This document shows, in pieces, positions 1-4,869 of a DNA stretch of 6,230 nucleotides. Both the position numbers and the translations under genes were made by a program. The notes under the pieces are model-generated. The model made no database searches. It was not told where the DNA came from and saw only the letters and a program-made list of their open reading frames with translations. The DNA is from an uncultured Clostridia bacterium (GTDB lineage: Bacteria > Bacillota > Clostridia > Oscillospirales > Acutalibacteraceae), in contig CALCBQ010000044.1 in assembly GCA_937897215.1 (NCBI GenBank), positions 1 through 6,230 on the forward strand, written 5' to 3'. Numbering within the stretch: the first letter of the stretch is position 1; each line of letters opens with the position of its first letter.

Positions 1-560
1 AAAAAGGCAAAAACCCCGCAATTCTTGCAATCAATAAAATTGATACTGTTAAAGATAAAGAAAAACTTGCCTTAAGAATTGCCGAAATGACAGAATATTA
101 CGATTTTGACGCAATTGTGCCTGTTTCAGCACAAACAGGAAAAGGTATAAATGAACTTTTAGATGAACTTAAAAAGTTGAGTTTTGAATCAGAACACTTT
201 TTCCCTGACGATACTCTCACAGACCAACCTGAAAGAGTGCTTGCAGGCGAGATTATCCGTGAAAAAATGTTAAGACTTCTCGACAAAGAAATTCCACACG
301 GTACTGCAGTTAGCATTGAAAAAATGCGTGAACGCAGTGATGGTATTATGGATGTTGAAGCAACAATTTTCTGTGAGCGTGATAGCCATAAAGGAATTAT
401 CATTGGCAAAGGTGGGGCAATGCTTAAAAAGATTTCGACTTATGCCCGTCAAGATATGGAAAACTTTTTTGATTGCAAAATCAATCTTCAATGTTGGGTA
501 AAAGTAAAAGAAGGTTGGCGCAATCGTGAAGGTCTTATTCACAATTTCGGATTAGATTAA
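1..560 (+). CDS. era: GTPase Era, C-terminal part (5' end outside window)
   Basis: Era is a cytoplasmic GTPase that binds 16S rRNA near its 3' end and is needed for 30S subunit maturation. The reading frame is open from base 3, giving 185 visible residues. The family is about 300 residues long, so roughly 115 are missing, including the P-loop, G2 and G3. Visible in order (fragment numbering) are the G4 motif NKID at 11-14, the G5 motif SAQTGKG at 42-48, the Era hallmark DQPERVLAGEIIREK at 74-88, the KH-domain loop GIIIGKGG at 131-138, and the typical end WVKVKEGWRN at 165-174. An ATG at 87 lies inside the GTPase domain, downstream of NKID, so it is not the start. The next gene, a yqzL-like ORF, begins 56 nt after the stop, and era-yqzL-recO is a known Bacillota gene order. 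Nothing looks damaged in the visible part. Confidence 0.97.
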   Translation, partial: KGKNPAILAINKIDTVKDKEKLALRIAEMTEYYDFDAIVPVSAQTGKGINELLDELKKLSFESEHFFPDDTLTDQPERVLAGEIIREKMLRLLDKEIPHGTAVSIEKMRERSDGIMDVEATIFCERDSHKGIIIGKGGAMLKKISTYARQDMENFFDCKINLQCWVKVKEGWRNREGLIHNFGLD

Positions 561-605
561 ATTACCAATCATATTTCAGGTCCCTTAAGCCAAATTATTA
601 GTGGC

Positions 606-612
606 AGGTGAT
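606..612 (+). promoter_or_regulatory. Ribosome binding site of the yqzL-like gene
   Basis: AGGTGAT is complementary to the 3' tail of 16S rRNA. It lies just ahead of ATG 617, which directly follows an in-frame stop. This is the main reason to treat the small ORF as translated rather than as chance open frame. Confidence 0.75.
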
Positions 613-616
613 TTGA

Positions 617-784
617 ATGGACAGTATGTCAATCTGGAGTCGATTTACTGAAAGCGGAAAAGTTGAGGATTACTTAATGTATAAGAAATCCCTTAATAAC
701 AAAAAGAAACCTCTATATGACGGAGAACTGTACTATGAGGACGAATACGGACGGAATAATACTCAAGGAACAGAATATTGGTGA
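617..784 (+). CDS. yqzL: YqzL-like small protein
   Basis: This is a 55-codon ORF. Its N-terminal half resembles the YqzL family of very small Bacillota proteins: an aromatic W at residue 7, F at 10, then GKVEDYLMYK at 14-23, matching the family pattern W..F...G....YL.YK as I remember it. The family has no established function. An in-frame TGA at 614-616 abuts the ATG, so 617 is the earliest possible start. AGGTGAT at 606-612, an extended match to the 16S anti-Shine-Dalgarno, lies 5 nt upstream when counted from AGGTGA. The C-terminal half is charged and polar (Lys/Asn, then Asp/Glu/Tyr) with no recognisable domain. Its last 50 nt overlap the start of recO in another frame, so translation of the two may be linked. 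Position between era and recO supports the assignment, since Bacillus subtilis yqzL occupies the same slot. The family call rests on a short motif plus synteny. Confidence 0.8.
   Translation: MDSMSIWSRFTESGKVEDYLMYKKSLNNKKKPLYDGELYYEDEYGRNNTQGTEYW
722..726 (+). promoter_or_regulatory. Ribosome binding site that sets the recO start
   Basis: GGAGA lies 8 nt before ATG 735. It is downstream of the alternative ATG at 717, so it can serve only 735. It is itself embedded in the coding sequence of the YqzL-like gene. Confidence 0.7.
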
Positions 785-1475
785 GAAAGACAAGCTCGTT
801 ACGGTACTTACACGCCATAACGGGCTTGTACGAGCATTTGTCAGAGGGGCAAAATCTTTCAAAAATCGTAAAAACAGCGCAACGGGAATGTTCTGCTACT
901 CGAAAATTTCTCTGTATAAAACTAAAGACAGTTACATAATTGATGAAGCCGAGCCAATAGAGTTGTTTTTTGGACTTCGTGATGACCTTGCAAAAATATC
1001 ATTAGCACAGTATTTCGGGGAACTTGTAATAACTTTAGTGCAGGAAGAAGAGTCAGCAGAAGAGTATTTAAGATTGATTTTAAACTCTTTGCATTTTCTT
1101 GCAAAAGGTAAATTGCCAATTGAACAGATTAAAGCAATTACAGAGTTACGAATTATGTGTATTGCAGGTTTTATGCCAAATCTTATTGCTTGTGATAGAT
1201 GTGGCGAATACGAAACAAATACTATGTATTTTAATGTTGAAGATGGACTTCTCTATTGTGAAAACTGTGTATCAAATCAAATGCTTTTCCCACTTGAAAT
1301 CGGTCTTATAAAAGGACTTCGACATATTGCATTTTCTGACTTTGAAAAGATTTACTCATTCAAAATGGAAGATTATGCATTAGAAGATTTAACATACATA
1401 ACTGAAAAATATCTTCTTTCAAAATTACAAAGAAACTTCAAAACATTAGAATTCTATAAATCAATTAAGGTATAA
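735..1475 (+). CDS. recO: DNA repair protein RecO
   Basis: RecO is a recombination mediator of the RecFOR pathway. It anneals SSB-coated single strands and, with RecR, loads RecA at gaps. The product is 246 residues; Bacillus RecO is about 255. The N-terminal OB-fold begins TDGIILKEQNIGEKDKLV, with the usual LTR..G.....RGA stretch after it (about residues 25-40). The C-terminal helical domain carries an intact zinc site of two CxxC pairs, Cys153/Cys156 and Cys175/Cys178, present in many Gram-positive RecO proteins and lost in some other lineages. The frame is open to an earlier ATG at 717, but 735 is preferred because GGAGA sits just before it and the family motif then starts at the usual distance from Met1. 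The gene overlaps the YqzL-like ORF by 50 nt and ends 3 nt before mutS2, so it is part of one transcript with both. Confidence 0.94.
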   Translation: MRTNTDGIILKEQNIGEKDKLVTVLTRHNGLVRAFVRGAKSFKNRKNSATGMFCYSKISLYKTKDSYIIDEAEPIELFFGLRDDLAKISLAQYFGELVITLVQEEESAEEYLRLILNSLHFLAKGKLPIEQIKAITELRIMCIAGFMPNLIACDRCGEYETNTMYFNVEDGLLYCENCVSNQMLFPLEIGLIKGLRHIAFSDFEKIYSFKMEDYALEDLTYITEKYLLSKLQRNFKTLEFYKSIKV

Positions 1476-1478
1476 AGT

Positions 1479-3863
1479 ATGAATAAACATTATATTTCAC
1501 TTGAACTAGATAAAATTCTCAAAATGCTCAGTGATACAGCATCGTCTGCAGATGCTAAAGAAATGGCACTTGAAATCAAGCCACAAACTGATTATTTTGA
1601 AGTGTTAGAGTTGCTCGATAAAACCGAAGCAGCTTATATTCTTATTGCCAAATTTGGCGCACCATCATTTGGCGGATTGCAAAATGTGAATAATGCATTA
1701 AGTCGTGCAAATGCAGGTGGCTCACTTTCAGCAGGTGAGCTTCTTAAAATTGCAACTACTCTAAAAATTATTCGTGGTATCTGCACTTGGCATGAAAAAT
1801 GTGCAGGTATGGAAACTGCATTAGATGATTTATTTAACTCTCTTTACCCTAACAAATATCTTGAAGAGAAAATCACAAATGCAATTATAAGCGAAACCGA
1901 AATCAGTGATAATGCTTCTCCTGAACTTAAAGAAATCCGCCGTAAAAAGAGGCATTTCGAGAATAAAATTCGTGAACAACTTGATAGTATGATTCACTCT
2001 TCACATTATTCAAAAATTCTTCGTGATGGTATTATCACACAGCGCAACGGTCGTTTTGTTGTGCCTGTAAAAGCCGAAAACCGCGGCGAAGTTGCAGGTA
2101 TGGTGCACGATACTTCGGGTAGTGGTGCAACTGTATTTATTGAGCCTGCCGCAGTAGTTGAAGCGAATAATGAAATCAAAGTGCTTGAAAGTCGCGAACA
2201 AGATGAAATCGAAAGAATTCTTGCAGAATTATCGCAAATGGCAGGGGAGTTCCAAGATACAATCAAAATCAGTTTTGATAGTGCAACTCTTCTCGATTTG
2301 CACTTCGCAAAAGCACACCTTGCTTATAAAATGAAAGCAAGCCGACCGATTCTTAATAACGACGGCGAAATTTTACTTAAAAAAGCAAGACATCCGTTAA
2401 TTGACCCTAAAAAAGTTGTGCCTGTTGATATTTCACTTGGTATTGATTTTGATTCTTTAGTTATCACAGGTGCAAATACGGGTGGTAAAACAGTTTCAAT
2501 TAAAACAATCGGTCTTTTAACGCTTATGGCTGAATGCGGACTTATGCTTCCCGTAACTGATAACAGCCGAATTTCTGTATTCAAAAATGTGCTTGCTGAT
2601 ATTGGCGATGAACAAAGTATTGAACAATCACTTTCAACATTTTCATCTCATATGACAACAATTGTTGAAATTCTTAGAATTGCAGACAATGAAAGCCTTG
2701 TGTTAATAGACGAATTAGGTGCAGGTACTGACCCTGTTGAAGGTGCAGCCCTTGCAGTTTCAATTCTTGAAAATCTAAGACAAAAAGGTGCTAAAATCGC
2801 ATCAACTACTCACTATTCAGAGCTTAAAGAATATGCTCTTAAAACAGACCGAGTTGAAAATGGCTGTTGTGAGTTTGATGTCTCAACACTTCGCCCGACT
2901 TACCGCCTTTTAATTGGTATGCCGGGACGCTCAAATGCCTTGGCTATTGCAGGTCGTCTTGGAATAAGTGAAGAAATTACAGATTTTGCAAAAGCACTTA
3001 TTTCTGAAGAAAATACACGCTTTGAAGATGCAGTTGATACTCTTGAAACGGCTCGAAAAGCGCTCGAAGACGATAAGGAAATACTTGAAGAAGAAAAAAT
3101 GAGTATTCTTCGTCAAAAAGAAAAAGCAGAACAAACACTTCAAAAGGCAAAAGAACAAAGTGAAAAAGAAATTGAAAAAGCAAAGAAAGATGCTGAAAGA
3201 ATAGTTGAAAATGCCCGCAGAGCAGGTAATTCACTTTTACTTGAAATTGAGCAACTGAAAAAAGAACTTGCAAAGCAAAAAAATCATCAGGAAATTGCCC
3301 GAAAAGCTAAAGCAGCAATGGGCAAACAACTTGATAAAATGGACGAAATCTCACAAACCTTGCTCGAAAGTGATGACGGCGATTATGTACTTCCACGTCC
3401 GTTAAAAACAGGCGACAGAGTATTCGTTAAAACTTTAGGTAGTGAGGCAGAAGTCATATCTATTGACGAAAAGAAAAATATCGTTCAGGTACAATCCGGT
3501 ATGATTAAAATGAAAGCCGATATTTCTGACTTGCGACTTATTGGTGCAAAAAAACAACCTAAAAAGCAAACAAGCGGAATGCGAACAGTCCATACGGGCT
3601 CTTCTAATGCAACAGCATCATCAAATTCAAGTATAGATTTGCGCGGTACTACTGTTGAAGAAGCAATGCTTGACCTTGATAAGTTTATTGATGGTGTTCT
3701 TCGCACGGGTCTTAACCAAATTACTATTATTCATGGCAAGGGCACTGGTGCACTTCGCAAGGGTATACACGTTTATCTTCGTAAACATCCGAATATCCGT
3801 ACATTCCGTGTAGGTACATTCGGCGAAGGCGAGGAAGGAGTTACCATTGCAGAATTAAAATAA
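1479..3863 (+). CDS. mutS2: Endonuclease MutS2 (MutS-like ATPase with Smr domain)
   Basis: MutS2 lacks the mismatch-reading domain of MutS. It has been linked to suppression of recombination and, in Bacillus subtilis, to splitting collided ribosomes. The product is 794 residues, a normal length. In order: MutS core and clamp helices (about 1-300); ATPase with Walker A GANTGGKT at 331-338, SLSTFSSHM at 384-392, Walker B LVLIDE at 407-412, and the H-loop STTHYS with His445; a long charged coiled coil (about 515-620); a KOW-like segment (about 640-690); a low-complexity Ser/Thr/Lys linker (about 691-716); and a Smr domain (717-794) with DLRG at 720-723 and HGKGTG at 752-757. All key motifs are intact. 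Walker A has Ala where GPNTGGKT is usual. The start follows the recO stop by 3 nt, and AAGG at 1467-1470 inside recO is the likely ribosome site, suggesting translational coupling. No terminator was found after the stop. Confidence 0.98.
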   Translation: MNKHYISLELDKILKMLSDTASSADAKEMALEIKPQTDYFEVLELLDKTEAAYILIAKFGAPSFGGLQNVNNALSRANAGGSLSAGELLKIATTLKIIRGICTWHEKCAGMETALDDLFNSLYPNKYLEEKITNAIISETEISDNASPELKEIRRKKRHFENKIREQLDSMIHSSHYSKILRDGIITQRNGRFVVPVKAENRGEVAGMVHDTSGSGATVFIEPAAVVEANNEIKVLESREQDEIERILAELSQMAGEFQDTIKISFDSATLLDLHFAKAHLAYKMKASRPILNNDGEILLKKARHPLIDPKKVVPVDISLGIDFDSLVITGANTGGKTVSIKTIGLLTLMAECGLMLPVTDNSRISVFKNVLADIGDEQSIEQSLSTFSSHMTTIVEILRIADNESLVLIDELGAGTDPVEGAALAVSILENLRQKGAKIASTTHYSELKEYALKTDRVENGCCEFDVSTLRPTYRLLIGMPGRSNALAIAGRLGISEEITDFAKALISEENTRFEDAVDTLETARKALEDDKEILEEEKMSILRQKEKAEQTLQKAKEQSEKEIEKAKKDAERIVENARRAGNSLLLEIEQLKKELAKQKNHQEIARKAKAAMGKQLDKMDEISQTLLESDDGDYVLPRPLKTGDRVFVKTLGSEAEVISIDEKKNIVQVQSGMIKMKADISDLRLIGAKKQPKKQTSGMRTVHTGSSNATASSNSSIDLRGTTVEEAMLDLDKFIDGVLRTGLNQITIIHGKGTGALRKGIHVYLRKHPNIRTFRVGTFGEGEEGVTIAELK

Positions 3864-3869
3864 AACATA

Positions 3870-3898
3870 TTGCAAAAATTTAAAAGTTATGGTAATAT
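3870..3898 (+). promoter_or_regulatory. Sigma-A-type promoter of the lipoprotein gene (extended -10)
   Basis: The -35 box TTGCAA (3870-3875) and the -10 box TAATAT (3893-3898) are separated by 17 nt. TGG directly before the -10 gives an extended -10 (TGnTAATAT). Expected transcription start is near 3905, leaving a leader of about 34 nt. The promoter begins 6 nt after the mutS2 stop. The surrounding sequence is very AT-rich, so a chance match is possible, but spacing and extended element both fit. Confidence 0.7.
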
Positions 3899-3938
3899 GA
3901 AATAAATTAAATTAACAATCCGAAAGGGGATTTACATA

Positions 3939-4391
3939 ATGAGTAAAAAAATTATTGTAGCAGCACTTTTATTGGTAGCGGTGGCAGTTGTATTTTCAGC
4001 TTGCAAAAAAGACGATTATGAGGTAAGTTATACAGTTCCTGTTGAAGATGGCGAAGCAATTACAGTTTATAAGGATAACGAAGGTAATGAATTCGTAACT
4101 AATGTTGATGGCGACAAGATTCCTGTTACAACTGATAAAGATGGTTTCTATGATGATATTACATCTCTCGTTACAGAAACTACAACAAAGAAACAAGATA
4201 ACACAACAACTACAACAAAACCAAATAAAGACAATACAACAACTACAACAACTAGTCCTAATAAAGATAACACAACTACAACAACTAAACCAGATAAAGA
4301 CAACACAACAACTACAACTGGTGCACCTGTTCAGATTGGCGGAGAAGGACATCAGGACTCAGTTGACTGGAAAGATATTGTTAATGCATAA
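3939..4391 (+). CDS. Predicted lipoprotein with Thr-rich repeat region, function unknown
   Basis: I do not recognise the family. The 150-residue product starts with a lipoprotein-type signal: Lys3-Lys4, a hydrophobic stretch 5-19, then FSAC with Cys22 as the predicted lipidation site. Phe at -3 is less common than Leu but tolerated. The protein is thus predicted to sit on the outer face of the cell membrane. Residues 23-80 are acidic, with Lys/Asp/Gly-rich strand-like pieces (KDNEGNEF, DGDKIPV, DKDGFYDD). Residues 84-130 are four units of 11-12 residues containing DNTTTTT, probably a disordered, wall-spanning linker. The end is a short tail with SVDWKDIVNA; there is no LPxTG motif or C-terminal membrane helix. 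The ribosome site AAAGGGGA (3923-3930) lies 8 nt before the ATG. The gene has its own promoter and terminator and appears to be inserted between two conserved operons. A role in surface display or envelope sensing is only a guess. Confidence 0.78.
   Translation: MSKKIIVAALLLVAVAVVFSACKKDDYEVSYTVPVEDGEAITVYKDNEGNEFVTNVDGDKIPVTTDKDGFYDDITSLVTETTTKKQDNTTTTTKPNKDNTTTTTTSPNKDNTTTTTKPDKDNTTTTTGAPVQIGGEGHQDSVDWKDIVNA
4188..4328 (+). repeat. Four in-frame tandem repeats encoding Thr-rich units
   Basis: Four consecutive units lie at 4188-4223, 4224-4259, 4260-4292 and 4293-4328 (36, 36, 33 and 36 nt). Each encodes a Lys-containing lead, DNTTTTT (six Thr in unit 2), then a short end with Pro. Units are similar but not identical at the DNA level, with mixed ACA/ACT codons. 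Lengths are multiples of 3, so copy-number change would keep the frame. This is a coding repeat, not a CRISPR array. Confidence 0.85.
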
Positions 4392-4405
4392 TTTGTAAAT
4401 AATGC

Positions 4406-4434
4406 TTGACAAACCAATATTATTTTAGTATAAT
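4406..4434 (+). promoter_or_regulatory. Consensus sigma-A-type promoter of ylxM-ffh
   Basis: TTGACA (4406-4411) and TATAAT (4429-4434) are both perfect consensus boxes with the optimal 17-nt spacer. Transcription should start at about 4441-4443, giving a leader of roughly 56-58 nt before the ylxM start at 4499. The predicted start lies inside the 5' arm of the adjacent hairpin, and the last three bases of the -10 box can pair with the 3' arm. Strong constitutive expression fits an essential SRP operon. Confidence 0.88.
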
Positions 4435-4479
4435 AACGCTCTGTAAAGTGCAAATGCTTTACAGAGTGTTATTTTTTTT
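4432..4479 (+). terminator. Intrinsic terminator of the lipoprotein gene, overlapping the ylxM-ffh promoter
   Basis: The 5' arm 4432-4448 pairs with the 3' arm 4457-4473 (up to 17 bp with one G-U pair; the core CTCTGTAAAG/CTTTACAGAG is perfect), around an 8-nt loop TGCAAATG. A run of eight T (4472-4479) follows directly. The stem begins 41 nt after the lipoprotein stop codon, so it fits as that gene's terminator on the + strand. On the - strand no T-run follows the stem, so it looks one-directional. Because it also covers the start site of the next operon, it could instead be an attenuator or a dyad operator. Confidence 0.85.
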
Positions 4480-4487
4480 AGAAAGGT

Positions 4488-4492
4488 AGGTG
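4488..4492 (+). promoter_or_regulatory. Ribosome binding site that sets the ylxM start
   Basis: AGGTG lies 6 nt before the GTG at 4499. The upstream in-frame GTG at 4490 overlaps this site and would leave only 3 nt after the AAAGG at 4482-4486, which is too close. Hence 4499 is the preferred start. Confidence 0.65.
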
Positions 4493-4498
4493 TCGTTT

Positions 4499-4861
4499 GT
4501 GGCAAATAGTATTGAAATTTCAATGCTTCTTGATTTGTATGGCGAAGCCCTTACAACAAAACAGCGTGATTATCTTTGCTTTTATTATAACGACGACCTT
4601 TCACTTTCTGAAATTGCTGAAAATGAAGGCATTACCCGTCAAGGTGTACGCGATGCTATTAAAAGGGCAGAAGCAGTACTTTATGATATGGAGTCAAAAC
4701 TTAAGTTTTCACAGAAAATCGAAAAGATGCAAACAGGGCTTGACAGTATCATAAAATATGCCGAAGATATTAACGAATACAATCTTAATCACGGTCTTTC
4801 CCGTGAAATTAACGATATTACAGTCAAGATAAAGTCAATAGCACTTTCATTGACAGAATAG
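4499..4861 (+). CDS. ylxM: YlxM, SRP-associated helix-turn-helix protein (UPF0122)
   Basis: YlxM is a small helical protein encoded next to ffh in Bacillota. In streptococci it has been reported to associate with the signal recognition particle and affect its GTPase activity; its fold resembles sigma-factor region 4. The product is 120 residues (Bacillus about 110). Family landmarks are LTTKQRDYLCFYYNDDLSL (18-36) and the helix-turn-helix EIAENEGITRQGVRDAIKRAE (38-58), followed by a charged helical C-terminus. The start is taken as GTG 4499 on ribosome-site spacing; GTG 4490 (3 residues longer) and ATG 4523 are alternatives. The gene lies just after the terminator hairpin and its stop codon (4859-4861) shares bases with the ffh ribosome site AGGAG, so the two genes are tightly coupled. 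The C-terminal tail is somewhat longer than in Bacillus; otherwise it is ordinary. Confidence 0.94.
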   Translation: MANSIEISMLLDLYGEALTTKQRDYLCFYYNDDLSLSEIAENEGITRQGVRDAIKRAEAVLYDMESKLKFSQKIEKMQTGLDSIIKYAEDINEYNLNHGLSREINDITVKIKSIALSLTE

Positions 4862-4869
4862 GAGAAATC

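Noticed and set aside
87..560. ATG at 87 as the start of a separate 157-residue protein
   Set aside because: The same frame is open to the left edge and already encodes the NKID motif upstream of 87, so this is the interior of era.
561..616. Terminator or promoter between era and the YqzL-like gene
   Set aside because: No stem with a T-run and no -35/-10 pair with acceptable spacing; apart from the ribosome site it is a plain operon gap.
717..734. Earlier ATG as the recO start
   Set aside because: It lacks a ribosome site at good spacing and adds six residues ahead of the normal RecO N-terminus; GGAGA at 722-726 fits ATG 735 instead.
2931..3273. Phe/Leu-rich - strand open frames resembling a membrane protein
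   Set aside because: They are antisense to the Lys/Glu-rich coiled coil of MutS2 (AAA/GAA read as TTT/TTC); no start signals.
4188..4328. Possible CRISPR array or intergenic tandem repeat
   Set aside because: Units are 33-36 nt with no unique spacers, lie wholly inside a coding frame, and encode a Thr-rich linker.
3996..4352. Cys-rich open frame on the - strand opposite the lipoprotein gene
   Set aside because: It is the antisense reading of the Thr repeats (ACA/ACT codons read as Cys, Ser and Val codons), with no ribosome site and repeats that match the sense protein.
4490..4498. Upstream GTG as the ylxM start
   Set aside because: It overlaps the best ribosome site (AGGTG 4488-4492) and is only 3 nt after AAAGG; GTG 4499 has proper spacing.
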